Source: Litorimonas sp964511495 (lineage in GTDB: Bacteria > Pseudomonadota > Alphaproteobacteria > Caulobacterales > Maricaulaceae). Taken from it: 64,000 nucleotides of DNA. The stretch lies in assembly GCA_964511495.1 (NCBI GenBank), contig CAZEFT010000009.1:1-64000 (forward strand). The letters are read 5' to 3'. The translations under genes and the position numbers were made by a program. Positions 17,072-26,588 of the stretch are shown here, piece by piece. The notes beneath the pieces are model-generated. The model was not told the DNA's origin. It saw only the letters and a program-made list of their open reading frames with translations, and did no database searches. Positions within the stretch are counted from its first letter, which is position 1. The number at the start of each line of letters is the position of its first letter.

Positions 17072-18460
17072 TTATGTGGACTCTTCGCGCCCACTCGCAC
17101 CTAAGCCTAGCGACTTTAATTTACGGTGCAAGGCAGAACGTTCCATGCCGACAAAGCTAGCTGTGCGCGAAATATTACCGTCAAAACGATCAATTTGAGC
17201 CTGTAAATATTCGCGTTCGAAATGCTCTCTCGCATCCCGTAATGGCATGGAGATCATTCGTTCAGATTCTTTTGCATGACCCGATGGCCTGACAACTGAA
17301 ACTTCGGGCGGAAGCGTTTCTAATGTGATGGGTTGGCTCGGTTCACCCATCGCCAAAATCAGCAAACGTTCGACATTATTGCGAAGCTGCCTGACATTCC
17401 CGGGCCAATCATGGGCCTGTAAAGCCGCCATAGCATCGGGTCCAATTTCTCTAGCTGGCAGTCCTGTGGACGCCGCAAGTTGGTGAATAAAATGCTCGAC
17501 CAAAAGCGGAATATCTTCGCGGCGATCACTAAGCGACGGGGCTTCCAAAGGCATAACATTCAGGCGATGGAACAAGTCTTCACGAAATTTTCCGCTTTTG
17601 ACGTCTTTGACCAAATCATGGGAACTTGATGTAATCACGCGGACATCCACCTGCACGTCTTCACTCCCGCCTAGGCGGTGAAATCTCTGCTCGACAAGTA
17701 AACGCAAAAGCTTTCCTTGTGTCTCTGATGGCATATCCGCGACTTCATCCAGATAAAGTGTTCCATTATGTGCCGTCTCTAGTAAGCCGCTTTTAACAAC
17801 CGTTCCGGCTTCAGATTCTACACCGAAAAGCTCTTCTTCGACGCGTTCGGGTACCATAGAGGCCGCATTTACGGCTTTAAACGGGCCATTGGCGCGCTTG
17901 GAATTTTGATGGAGTAAGCGCGCAATGAGTTCTTTACCGCTGCCCGAAGGGCCTGTGATTAACACACGTGAATTTGTGGCGGCTATCCGCTCGATTTTCG
18001 CTCGTAATTGTTGCACTAGCGCAGAAGACCCAATGAGCTTTGTCTCAGTCTGAGTACGGCCTTTCAGCTCCTCATTTTCCTGCCTAAGGCGCGCATTTTC
18101 CAGTGCCCGAGACACAGTTACGATCAATTTTTCCGATTTAAATGGTTTGACGATATAATCATATGCCCCCTTACGAATTGCTGAAACCGCCGTCTCGACC
18201 GTTCCATGGCCGCTGATGATGATGACGGGTAATTCAGGGTAGGAAGACTTCAAGGCCGCCAATAATTCTATCCCGTCCATTTGACTGCCTTTCAGCCAAA
18301 CATCCAAAACAACCAAAGACGGCAGGCGTTTACGCACCAACTCCAGAGCGACCTCACTGGTTTCCGCTTGACGGGTTTTATGACCTTCATCTTCCAAGAT
18401 ACCCGCAATCATTTCGCGAATATCCGTTTCGTCTTCTACAATCAGAATATCATAGATCAT
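17072..18460 (-). CDS. ntrX: NtrX response regulator, without GAFTGA
   Basis: NtrX is the response regulator of the NtrY-NtrX pair, which is involved in nitrogen, redox and envelope control in alphaproteobacteria. The 462-residue protein has a receiver domain (phosphoacceptor Asp53 in LVVLDVW, Lys in IVKPF), an AAA+ domain with Walker A GPSGSGKELIARLL and Walker B GTLYLDEVADMP, and a C-terminal Fis-type helix-turn-helix (GNISRTASFVGMERSALHRK). After ELFG the sigma-54 contact loop GAFTGA is absent; VESEAGTVVKSG stands in its place, as in several known alphaproteobacterial NtrX proteins. Its start overlaps the ntrY stop by 4 bp. Confidence 0.95.
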   Translation of the reverse strand: MIYDILIVEDETDIREMIAGILEDEGHKTRQAETSEVALELVRKRLPSLVVLDVWLKGSQMDGIELLAALKSSYPELPVIIISGHGTVETAVSAIRKGAYDYIVKPFKSEKLIVTVSRALENARLRQENEELKGRTQTETKLIGSSALVQQLRAKIERIAATNSRVLITGPSGSGKELIARLLHQNSKRANGPFKAVNAASMVPERVEEELFGVESEAGTVVKSGLLETAHNGTLYLDEVADMPSETQGKLLRLLVEQRFHRLGGSEDVQVDVRVITSSSHDLVKDVKSGKFREDLFHRLNVMPLEAPSLSDRREDIPLLVEHFIHQLAASTGLPAREIGPDAMAALQAHDWPGNVRQLRNNVERLLILAMGEPSQPITLETLPPEVSVVRPSGHAKESERMISMPLRDAREHFEREYLQAQIDRFDGNISRTASFVGMERSALHRKLKSLGLGASGREEST

Positions 18461-20838
18461 TCTGCGGCCCTTTCATTATCCGAAACATCCGGATTATTCT
18501 CGGTAGCGGGCCTTTCGGCCCATTTCGGCAGGCGAAGTTCAACACTCGCACCCGTCTTGGCAAAGCGGTAATCTGTCAGTGTCAATGTGCCGCCATGATC
18601 TTCGGCAATGCGTTTAACGATAGCCAAACCAAGCCCAGTTCCGCTTTCGCGTGTAGTGACATATGGCTCTAAAAGTCGTGTTTTGTCTTTGACCGGCCAC
18701 CCAGCACCATTATCCGTCACCCGGACCAACGCCATTCCCTCATCGGCCAAAAGTTCAATTTGAATAATACCGGAAAAATGTTCATTACCATTCGCATCGC
18801 CTTCGCGAGAAACCGCTTCCCCTGCATTTTTAAGAATATTCGTGAGGGCTTGCGTAATCAAACGCGGATCCGCCCAAACCATCAAATCATTGACGGGTCG
18901 CGCGGTTTGAGAAATGCGTATGTCCGGAAATGCAACGCCCTGCTCAAACAACACTGCAGCCAGAATTTCTTGCAGATCGAATTCGACGGGTTCAGGAGCG
19001 GGCATGCGGGCAAAAGCCGAAAATTCATTCACCATCTGCTCCAAACTCCCGACCTGACGGATAATTGTTTGTGTGCAATTGGCGAAGGTTTCTGGGTCTG
19101 TCTTAATCTCATCGCGATATTTGCGTTCCAATCGCTCGGCAGAGAGTTGGATCGGTGTCAAAGGGTTCTTGATTTCATGGGCGATACGGCGGGCCACTTC
19201 CCGCCAAGCTGAATGGCGTTGAGCGGCCACTAAGCGCGTCATATCATCAAATGTCAGCACCCAACCTGTATCTTCGCGTGGGCCTTGATAGGCCGAGACG
19301 CGTAAATCGAAATTGCGTAATTGGCCGTCAATTTCACAACTCACCTGATCTTCGGCAGAGGCCTGAATACTTTCGCGCGCTTTTTTGAAAGCGACTCCAA
19401 AAGGTGACAGCACATCTTCGATCGGCGCGCCCAATAACGCCCCACCATTCACACCCAGTAATTGTTCCGCTGAATTATTGACCAGAGTAATCCGACCGGA
19501 TTGGGTCAATCCGATAACTCCGGCCCTAACACCAGACAAAACAGCTTCGGAGAATTGCCGCCTCTGTTCCGAAATATCATGCTCTTTCACCAAGGCATCT
19601 CTTTGCGAGTCTAGCTGTTGCGTCATACGGTTAAACGCGCCGCCCAAATCGGAGATTTCCCCCCAATCATCTCCGACATTCACGCGGACGCTCATATCTC
19701 CGGCACGCACCCTTTCTGCAGCCGTAATCAAACGCCCTAGAGGCTCAATGATACGGTTCCCTAGAAACAGACCGAGCCAAATCGAGGCCATCAAAATCAA
19801 AAAGGCCGTTTCCATGAGGGTGAGAACAAAGATAGAGCGCATTTTGCCCTGTTTGCGGTTAAAGCTCTGTAATGAGATTGTCGCTTCTTCAATGCCTGAG
19901 ATACTGGACAAAACCTGACTTTCAGACCGCAAACCGCGGCCGACATAGAGGTAAGCATTGGCGAAGCCCGGCAAAGGCGTAAGGGCTATCAAATAGTCCA
20001 AATCATCACGCTTATTAAAGGCGACACCGCCCTGCGCCACGCTTTGAAAGACTTCATCAGTAGGCACGCGGAAAGTTGGTGCAAACGGGCTCTCGACTCT
20101 CGCTAAAACATCGCCTTGGTCGCTGAGGACATAGACTGAGTCCAAATCCCTGACACGGGCTTGAATTTGTAACTCTGCTGTCAGGGATATCCGGTTTTCA
20201 ATATCGCGAGGCTTGGCATTAATAGAAGCCGATAAATCCGAAATATCTTCACCAAGGTCGGCTAATTCCTGATCCACATAGTCTTCAAGAATAGCACCCG
20301 CTTGGCTCATATTATCACGAACATCATTACCGAAAATATCGTCAATATTTTGGCTGATAAAAGAGAAAGAAGAGCCCCCCACAACAATGGCCGGAAGGAG
20401 TGCTGCGAGGCTAAAAATCAGAACAAAACGACGATGTAGGAAGGGAGCCGTGCGACGGCTGGCCACAGAGAATAATGTCCCCCAAACGCGATAACCCAAA
20501 TAAACGGCCAGAATGGCAATCAATATAAGGTTACCCCGCAAAAGGTCGAAAGACCGATCAATCTGCGCCTCTAAATCTGAGAATGATAGAAGCGATCCTA
20601 AGACTGTGATGAAAACAGCCGCGGCGAAGGCGACACCGAAAAGCGCCGAACGCGCAATCCGCGGAGCCCTCTTAATAAAGGGCTCAGGCGTTTTAGAGAA
20701 AGTTTGAGAGGGGTTCTTTTCTGCCTTGGGATCAACCACTTTAATAAGGTTATTGCCGTCCAGAAGATTTTCGCCCGCGTGAGTTTGCTGCTCTCTAGCT
20801 CTGGCATCAAATTCCGACAATGCTTTTAGTGCATCCAC
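18457..20838 (-). CDS. ntrY: NtrY sensor histidine kinase
   Basis: NtrY is the membrane sensor for NtrX. The 793-residue protein has several N-terminal membrane helices (including FGVAFAAAVFITVLGSLLSF and LILIAILAVYLGYRVW), a periplasmic sensing region, and a further helix leading into a HAMP domain (NRIIEPLGRLITAAERVRAG). A PAS domain follows, then HisKA with the phospho-His in ARRIAHEIKNPLTPIQLSAE and the ATPase domain with GTGLGLAIVKRIAEDHGG. The length is usual for NtrY. It is cotranscribed with ntrX and lies 111 bp downstream of ntrC. Confidence 0.96.
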   Translation of the reverse strand: MDALKALSEFDARAREQQTHAGENLLDGNNLIKVVDPKAEKNPSQTFSKTPEPFIKRAPRIARSALFGVAFAAAVFITVLGSLLSFSDLEAQIDRSFDLLRGNLILIAILAVYLGYRVWGTLFSVASRRTAPFLHRRFVLIFSLAALLPAIVVGGSSFSFISQNIDDIFGNDVRDNMSQAGAILEDYVDQELADLGEDISDLSASINAKPRDIENRISLTAELQIQARVRDLDSVYVLSDQGDVLARVESPFAPTFRVPTDEVFQSVAQGGVAFNKRDDLDYLIALTPLPGFANAYLYVGRGLRSESQVLSSISGIEEATISLQSFNRKQGKMRSIFVLTLMETAFLILMASIWLGLFLGNRIIEPLGRLITAAERVRAGDMSVRVNVGDDWGEISDLGGAFNRMTQQLDSQRDALVKEHDISEQRRQFSEAVLSGVRAGVIGLTQSGRITLVNNSAEQLLGVNGGALLGAPIEDVLSPFGVAFKKARESIQASAEDQVSCEIDGQLRNFDLRVSAYQGPREDTGWVLTFDDMTRLVAAQRHSAWREVARRIAHEIKNPLTPIQLSAERLERKYRDEIKTDPETFANCTQTIIRQVGSLEQMVNEFSAFARMPAPEPVEFDLQEILAAVLFEQGVAFPDIRISQTARPVNDLMVWADPRLITQALTNILKNAGEAVSREGDANGNEHFSGIIQIELLADEGMALVRVTDNGAGWPVKDKTRLLEPYVTTRESGTGLGLAIVKRIAEDHGGTLTLTDYRFAKTGASVELRLPKWAERPATENNPDVSDNERAAE

Positions 20839-20949
20839 ACATTACCCCGTATGCGGCCCGACAGGGCATCACCTGTTACCGCAATACATCACTGTTGCAT
20901 GAAATCAACACTCTTGCACATAAGTCGACACCAAGGCCGAAGAGGCATT

Positions 20950-22266
20950 TTACGAAATTTCGAGTGTCTTCAACCGTGTGCGCAATGTGTTCCTGTGAAT
21001 TCCCAAACGTTCGGCGGCCTTCGCTCTATTGCCTCCTGTAAGACGAAGGGCCTCGATGATGAGTGGTTTTTCAACCCATGACAAAGCTGTTTGATAGAGT
21101 GAGTCATCATATTCTGCCTCTTCATCATTGAGCAGGCTGCGACAGGCTTCTTCGAGACGTTTTTCGAATTTGACTTGGCTTTCATCATCGTGATGGCGAG
21201 GACGAATGTCTTTCGAAAATTCCTGCAACACCATTTCCGCAGTGATAATTTCATCAGAATAAAGAACGGCCAAGCGTCTGACGAGGTTTTCTAATTCTCG
21301 CACATTGCCTGTCCAATCATGTCGATGAAGCACATCGAGTGCTTCTGTTTCGAACCGCCTGTTCTTACCCGTAGAGGTTTGGGATAAGAAATTCTCCGCC
21401 AATTCATAAGTGTCGCGATCTCTGCCTGAAAGGGGCGGAATACGGATTTCGGCCACATTAATCCGAAAGAGCAAATCATCCCGAAATGCGTTTTGTTCGA
21501 CAAGTTTTCGAAGGTCTTTGCGCGTGGCGGAAATAACCCGTGGGCGAAGAGATGGCGCGATAGTTTCGGCTTCGGTCATGACCGCTAAAAGTCGCTCTTG
21601 CTGAGACAGGCTCAGCTCTGCGATCTCATCAACATAAATATCGCCACCATTCACTTTTTGGAGGGTCAAAGACGTATTCTCAAAGTCATTTGTTCGAAGA
21701 AAAGGTCTGTCCCTTCGCATGCCGCCATCATGTAAGAGACGCGCAACCAAATCTTTCCCGGTGCCGACAGCCCCTTGAATAAGCACGGGAAGATCACTGT
21801 CAGAAAAGCGGGAAACGGCACGATAAACCGGCTGCATGGCGGGGCTGCGCCCGATCATAGGTAAGCCTTTGGTCTTAGCCATTTGGCGACCACGCCGTGG
21901 ATTGACGGATTGACCGGCTCGGCTCACAGCATTTGTAACGTCTTCAAGATCAAAGGGCTTTGGTACATATTCAAAGACTTTATGCTGCCCGGCTTTGAGC
22001 GCCGTATTCACTGTATTATTCGCACTGATCACGACGATTGGCATTTTAGGACGAGACGCCCCAATTTCAGGGAGCGTTTCAAAAACCTCTCGTCCGCCCA
22101 TCATCACATCCGTCACGATAATATCCCCTTGCCCGGCTTGCGCCCATTTTAACAAGGTTTGAGCATTATCAGTCGCTTTGACGGAATGACCGGCACGGCT
22201 GAGCGCTTTGGACAAAACAAGACGAACGCTGTCATCATCATCGGCGAGTAAGACTTCATATTTCAT
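20950..22266 (-). CDS. ntrC: NtrC response regulator with the L1/GAFTGA segment deleted
   Basis: NtrC is the nitrogen response regulator of the NtrBC pair. The 438-residue protein has a receiver domain (acidic LLADDDDS, phospho-Asp53 in IIVTDVMMGG, EYVPKPFDL), an AAA+ domain with Walker A GAVGTGKDLVARLLHDGG and Walker B GGDIYVDEIAELS, and a Fis-type helix-turn-helix (GGNRAKAAERLGIHRNTL). The stretch that normally lies between these Walker motifs and carries ELFG and GAFTGA is missing: only about ten residues (ENTSLTLQKVN) separate FLRTNDF from GGDIY. Such a protein should not remodel sigma-54 holoenzyme. AGGAAA precedes the ATG. It lies 14 bp after ntrB. Confidence 0.93.
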   Translation of the reverse strand: MKYEVLLADDDDSVRLVLSKALSRAGHSVKATDNAQTLLKWAQAGQGDIIVTDVMMGGREVFETLPEIGASRPKMPIVVISANNTVNTALKAGQHKVFEYVPKPFDLEDVTNAVSRAGQSVNPRRGRQMAKTKGLPMIGRSPAMQPVYRAVSRFSDSDLPVLIQGAVGTGKDLVARLLHDGGMRRDRPFLRTNDFENTSLTLQKVNGGDIYVDEIAELSLSQQERLLAVMTEAETIAPSLRPRVISATRKDLRKLVEQNAFRDDLLFRINVAEIRIPPLSGRDRDTYELAENFLSQTSTGKNRRFETEALDVLHRHDWTGNVRELENLVRRLAVLYSDEIITAEMVLQEFSKDIRPRHHDDESQVKFEKRLEEACRSLLNDEEAEYDDSLYQTALSWVEKPLIIEALRLTGGNRAKAAERLGIHRNTLRTRLKTLEIS

Positions 22267-22280
22267 AGCATTTTTCCTGA

Positions 22281-23357
22281 CTATCGGGCCGCTTCATCAT
22301 CCCGCAAGGCTGTTGGCGCGGGCAGAAGGAGAGAGAATTTTGTGTGTCCAGGGCGCGATTGAACTTCAACAACCCCTCCATGGGCTGAGGCGACTTTTGA
22401 CACCAAAGCCAAACCCAATCCCTGTCCATCATTTTTGGTGGACATAAAGGGTTGGAAAACTTGGTCGATAAGATCCGGTGGGATGCCAGGACCATCATCA
22501 ATAATTTGAATTTCGACCGGCAAGCTGACGCTATTCCCCTCACCACGTGCTGAGACGCCGCTTCTGAATTTTGTTTTTAGGGTGATTTGTTGCCCCGCCT
22601 CACCAGCATTCTTAATAAGGTTTAGAATAGCCTGCATCAGCGTGTCCGCATCCCCGGCGACATGCGGGAGGGACGGATCATAGCTCTCGGTAAATGCGAG
22701 TTGATTATCAGCCGATTGAATAATTTGACGGGCGCGGCGGAGAATTTCGTGAATATTCACACGGTCCGTCGTTTCAGGGTCTTGGTCGCCCAGAGTTTCC
22801 ATTCGGTCTGCTAATCGACGAATACGGTCAATTTCAGAGACAATGAGATTAATGAGCGCCTGCCCTTCATCACTGCTGACATCATCACTGAGCAATTGCG
22901 CGGCGCCCTTAATGCCTGCAAGCGGGTTTTTGAGCTCATGCGCAATCAAACGCCCCATACCGGAAACCACTTGCCCACCTATTTTTGCCTTGCGAGGGTG
23001 TTTCTTGGCAAAACGGAAACCCACACCAATATGGCCTTGCGTTGGAAAGGCACTCATATGGCAGATTAGCGCTTCATCCTCTGCGGCATTTGGCAAATAG
23101 ATTTCTGCGTCACGTACCGTCACAGCCGCGCCTTTGGCATAAGCCGAAAGCACAGAGTTTTGAGACTCCTCATCAATTGATAAAAGCGCCCAAAGAGTCT
23201 CACGTTCTAAACGTCTCTTGGACATACCCGTCCAGTTCTGTGCCATTTCGTTGAACCACCGAATTTCATGCGTTTCCGGATCGATTAAAAAGCAGGGAAA
23301 AGGCGCGTCTTCAGTAAATAACGCCCCTAACGGTAAAGTCAGATTATATCCGTTCAT
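22281..23357 (-). CDS. ntrB: NtrB nitrogen sensor kinase
   Basis: NtrB is the soluble histidine kinase/phosphatase that controls NtrC in response to PII. The 358-residue protein has an N-terminal PAS domain (FPCFLIDPETHEIRWFN), HisKA with the phospho-His in GRLIAHELKNPLAGIKGAAQ, and the ATPase domain with NLIKNAGEAG, DDGPGIPP and GQGLGLALVSKVASAHGG. There are no membrane helices, as expected. Its start overlaps the dusB stop by 4 bp (ATGA), the classical nifR3-ntrB arrangement. Confidence 0.95.
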   Translation of the reverse strand: MNGYNLTLPLGALFTEDAPFPCFLIDPETHEIRWFNEMAQNWTGMSKRRLERETLWALLSIDEESQNSVLSAYAKGAAVTVRDAEIYLPNAAEDEALICHMSAFPTQGHIGVGFRFAKKHPRKAKIGGQVVSGMGRLIAHELKNPLAGIKGAAQLLSDDVSSDEGQALINLIVSEIDRIRRLADRMETLGDQDPETTDRVNIHEILRRARQIIQSADNQLAFTESYDPSLPHVAGDADTLMQAILNLIKNAGEAGQQITLKTKFRSGVSARGEGNSVSLPVEIQIIDDGPGIPPDLIDQVFQPFMSTKNDGQGLGLALVSKVASAHGGVVEVQSRPGHTKFSLLLPAPTALRDDEAAR

Positions 23358-24358
23358 GCCGCCTGCTCCGCATCAGACACAAAGGCCGCTCTAAGATAAT
23401 ATTTAACACGCTGCGTATCTTGAGTGGATAGCGCATCCCGACGTAACGTTTCGTCGATTTTCCTAGGCCCATGCTCTAAATATCCCGCCACATGTTTTCG
23501 AGCGACGCGCAAGCCCTTACGCTCACCATAAAATTCCAAAATATCTTTGTAGTGGCCTAAGGCACTTTCGGCTTTTTCCTCCGCCGTAACTAATGGAAGT
23601 TTAAGGCCATCCACGGCTTCAATGATATCCCTGAGCAACCAAGGCCGCCCTGTCAGCGCACGTCCAATCATCACACCATCAGCCCCCGACTCTGTCAGGG
23701 CCGCTTTGGCGGTTTCTCCACTCTCAATATCTCCGTTGACAATGACAGGAATAGACACGGCTTCTTTCACTGACTTCACAGCGCCCCAATCGGCTTCTCC
23801 CTCGTAAAACTGGCATCGGGTTCGTCCATGAACGACAACCATTTTTACGCCCGCTGTCTCGGCCCGTTTTGCTAACTCAGCGGCATTCAAACTGTCCTCA
23901 TCCCATCCCAATCGCATTTTCAACGTCACGGGCAAACGCGTAGAGGCGATCGTCGTTTCAATCATCGCCATTGCGTGATCTAGATCCCGCATCAAAGCCG
24001 AACCGGATTGCCCGCCGACAACTTTTCTAGCCGGGCATCCCATATTGATATCAATGATATGAGCCCCGGCCTCTTCACAGAGCCTAGCCCCAACGCCCAT
24101 CCATTCGGGATCATGCCCGACCAGTTGAATTGCCATGGGGAAAATATCATTTGATACTGCGGCTCTCGCGAGGCTTTCGGCTTCACCGCTGGCTAATCTG
24201 TCTCCGGCGACCATTTCGGACACCACCAGTCCCGGTTGGAATTTCGCTAAGACTTTTCGAAAGGGTAAGTCCGTCACACCGGACATGGGCGCGACCAATA
24301 CACGCGAACGGAGTTCGACCTTGCCGATATGGATAGGATTTGCCATGTAGAATGCCAT
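23354..24358 (-). CDS. dusB: tRNA-dihydrouridine synthase DusB
   Basis: DusB is an FMN enzyme that reduces specific uridines in the tRNA D-loop. The protein has the TIM-barrel core with VLVAPMSGVTDLPFRKVL, the catalytic Cys motif DINMGCPARKVVGGQSGSAL, VHGRTRCQFYEGEADW and the FMN phosphate site DGVMIGRALTGRPWL. The open frame begins at a GTG (24382). I prefer the ATG at 24358 (MAFYMANPIHIG), and the ATG at 24346 is also possible, so the start is uncertain by a few codons. As in Rhodobacter and relatives (nifR3) it leads the ntrBC operon. Confidence 0.93.
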   Translation of the reverse strand: MAFYMANPIHIGKVELRSRVLVAPMSGVTDLPFRKVLAKFQPGLVVSEMVAGDRLASGEAESLARAAVSNDIFPMAIQLVGHDPEWMGVGARLCEEAGAHIIDINMGCPARKVVGGQSGSALMRDLDHAMAMIETTIASTRLPVTLKMRLGWDEDSLNAAELAKRAETAGVKMVVVHGRTRCQFYEGEADWGAVKSVKEAVSIPVIVNGDIESGETAKAALTESGADGVMIGRALTGRPWLLRDIIEAVDGLKLPLVTAEEKAESALGHYKDILEFYGERKGLRVARKHVAGYLEHGPRKIDETLRRDALSTQDTQRVKYYLRAAFVSDAEQAA

Positions 24359-24408
24359 AAGCGCATCTTTGCAAACGCACAATATTTCACCACACGATTT
24401 GAGCCACT

Positions 24409-25566
24409 ATGCCCCGTTCCGCCTTAATTTTAGTCGCTGCAGGTAAAGGGGAACGGGCCGGAGGCGACATTCCAAAGCAATATCAGCCTATCGCCGGACG
24501 CCCTCTGATTGAGCACACACTCAAAAATCTTAGAAAGGCCCATAATTTCGATGTATTTTGTGTTGTAACAGCTCAAAACGACCTGTTTATCGTCCCTCTT
24601 CTGAAAGAAATGAGCTTTGACGCGAAAATAGTCACGGGCGGCGCAACGCGCACAAATTCTGTGCGAAATGGTATGTTGGCCTTGGTAAATGACGCTATCG
24701 ATCATGTTTTCATCCATGATGCTGCCCGTCCTTTCATCGACTTCGCTCTGATAAAGGCTCTTCGCGACGCGCTCATAACCCATCAAGCAGCGGCCCCTTC
24801 CCTTAAAATTGTTGATGCCTGCAAGTCTCTTGAAGGCGCAGCGATTGACAGAAACACAATTCTGCGCGTTCAAACCCCACAAGCTTTTCGCTATGACGCC
24901 ATTTTAGGGGCGTTCGAAACATTAGGGGAAGAAGAAAGCTATGCTGATGACATCGCCATTGCCCACCATAATGGTCTTTCCATTGCATTCACCCAAGGGG
25001 ATGAGCGCAATTTCAAACTGACCTATCCGGCTGACTTTGCTAAGGCAGAAGATATGATAAATCATAACTCCTATATCGCGACGGGTTCAGGCTTTGACGT
25101 TCACCAATTTGAAGATGGCGGGACATTATGGCTTTGTGGTGTGCCGATTAAATGTGGTTATTCTCTAAAAGGCCATTCGGATGCTGATGCTGGCTTACAC
25201 GCTTTAACCGATGCCATTTTAGGTGCGCTCGCCTTTGGAGATATTGGTGATCATTTCCCCCCCTCTGATCCGAAATGGAAAGGGGCATCTTCGGATAAAT
25301 TCTTGCTTTTTGCTCTGGATGCGATGCGCGAGCGCGGAGGCACCTTGCAACATATCGACGTCACATTGATTTGCGAAAAGCCGAAGGTTAAACCCCATCG
25401 GCAAACCATGCGGGAACGTCTAGCCGCACTCTGTGATCTGCCGCTTCATCGAGTCAGTTTGAAAGCAACGACGACTGAGAAATTGGGATTTACCGGTCGA
25501 GGAGAAGGCTTGGCGGCACAAGCGACAGTCACCCTTCTCTTAAAGGATGAGGCTTTAGAGAATTAA
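24409..25566 (+). CDS. ispDF: Bifunctional IspD/IspF isoprenoid enzyme
   Basis: This single protein carries two steps of the MEP isoprenoid pathway. Residues 1 to about 220 are IspD (CDP-ME synthase) with LILVAAGKGERAGGDIPKQY, GGATRTNSVRNG and HDAARPF. Residues from about 225 are IspF (MEcPP synthase) with GSGFDVHQF, the zinc and substrate residues in GHSDADAGLHALTDAILG, GDIGDHFPPSD and TTTEKLGFTGRGEG. Fusion of these two is common in alphaproteobacteria. It supplies the C5 units from which the carotenoid pathway elsewhere in the window is fed. It is divergent from dusB, with cinA-C 3 bp downstream. Confidence 0.96.
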   Translation: MPRSALILVAAGKGERAGGDIPKQYQPIAGRPLIEHTLKNLRKAHNFDVFCVVTAQNDLFIVPLLKEMSFDAKIVTGGATRTNSVRNGMLALVNDAIDHVFIHDAARPFIDFALIKALRDALITHQAAAPSLKIVDACKSLEGAAIDRNTILRVQTPQAFRYDAILGAFETLGEEESYADDIAIAHHNGLSIAFTQGDERNFKLTYPADFAKAEDMINHNSYIATGSGFDVHQFEDGGTLWLCGVPIKCGYSLKGHSDADAGLHALTDAILGALAFGDIGDHFPPSDPKWKGASSDKFLLFALDAMRERGGTLQHIDVTLICEKPKVKPHRQTMRERLAALCDLPLHRVSLKATTTEKLGFTGRGEGLAAQATVTLLLKDEALEN

Positions 25567-25569
25567 GCC

Positions 25570-26070
25570 ATGGCCCATCCGACGCTGAAAGAGATATTTG
25601 AACTGGCTGCTGACGTCGTCAAACTCGCGACCGATAGCGGCAAGCGCATCGCCACAGCAGAAAGCTGTACGGGAGGGCTTATTGGTGCGGCAATTACAGC
25701 CATTCCCGGTTCCTCAACTCCCTTTAAAGGCGGCATTATTGCCTATGATAATGCCATCAAAAGAGACCATTTAGGTGTGTCCGAAGCAAATTTGGAACGC
25801 TACGGCGCCGTGAGCCAAGCCGTGGCAGAACAAATGGCGAGTGGCGCTTTGGCCTCGCTTGATGTGGATATCGCCGTTTCCGTGACTGGCATTGCGGGTC
25901 CGGGCGGGGGCTCCCCAAACAAGCCCGTCGGCACTGTCTGGATCGGTTTAGCTGTACGCGGGCAATCCCCAAAAGCCATTATACATAATTTTGGAGAGAT
26001 TGGCCGCAATAAAGTTCGTGATGTCACTTGTTATGAGGCCCTTGAGACGCTGCGCAAAGCCCTAAAATAA
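25570..26070 (+). CDS. pncC: CinA C-terminal domain protein, NMN amidohydrolase type
   Basis: The 166-residue protein is a stand-alone CinA C-terminal domain, the PncC type that deamidates nicotinamide mononucleotide to nicotinic acid mononucleotide in pyridine nucleotide recycling. Motifs are RIATAESCTGGLIGAAIT, YDNAIKRDHLGV and SVTGIAGPGGGSPNKPVGTV. The N-terminal molybdopterin-binding part of full CinA is absent, as is normal for this subfamily. It is cotranscribed with ispDF. The assignment of the reaction rests on family knowledge. Confidence 0.9.
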   Translation: MAHPTLKEIFELAADVVKLATDSGKRIATAESCTGGLIGAAITAIPGSSTPFKGGIIAYDNAIKRDHLGVSEANLERYGAVSQAVAEQMASGALASLDVDIAVSVTGIAGPGGGSPNKPVGTVWIGLAVRGQSPKAIIHNFGEIGRNKVRDVTCYEALETLRKALK

Positions 26071-26084
26071 ATTAACCCACAAAT

Positions 26085-26588
26085 TTATGCTAAGCCGAGC
26101 CGTGACTTTTCCATAGCCAAATTCAGATCTGAATTTGTTTTTATGGGCGGGCACACTTCACCCGCACGCTTTTCAAACATAGCCATAATGTCTTGGCTGG
26201 CTTTCGCAAATTTATCCCGAATGAGAATATTAAGCGGAAAGGCCGCCAAGGTCACATCGACATAGAAATCAACGAGTGTGGTTCCATCTGATAATTCATG
26301 AAACACCCATCGATTTTCAAGCTTCTTAACCGCCCCGCCTCGTTCAGCTTTGGTGACCCTGATCCGACGTCTGTCGGGGTCGATTTGGATAAGCGACTTA
26401 AAGGTCTGGCGGATTGCCTTATAGGCCACAATGGCTTCGGCTTCGAAATCCGTCTCGCTGATTTGTTTGGTAATGCGGAGATTGGAAATCAAATCGATAA
26501 ATTTTGGATATTCTTCCACATCAGACACGAGTGCTAGTAAGTCACCCGGCGCATGTCGAATGTGTTTCGTGAAGGCTGTAGACGGCAT
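26085..26588 (-). CDS. START-type protein, RatA/COQ10 family
   Basis: The 167-residue protein belongs to the polyketide cyclase/START family of RatA and mitochondrial COQ10: AFTKHIRHAPGDLLALVSDV at the start, EEYPKFIDLISNLR, and a C-terminal helix KASQDIMAMFEKRAGEV. In mitochondria and alphaproteobacteria members bind ubiquinone or its precursors; in E. coli RatA was reported to affect 70S assembly. For an alphaproteobacterium the quinone-related role is the more likely. It overlaps the lipA stop by one base (TAATG), so it is translated with lipA. Confidence 0.88.
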   Translation of the reverse strand: MPSTAFTKHIRHAPGDLLALVSDVEEYPKFIDLISNLRITKQISETDFEAEAIVAYKAIRQTFKSLIQIDPDRRRIRVTKAERGGAVKKLENRWVFHELSDGTTLVDFYVDVTLAAFPLNILIRDKFAKASQDIMAMFEKRAGEVCPPIKTNSDLNLAMEKSRLGLA

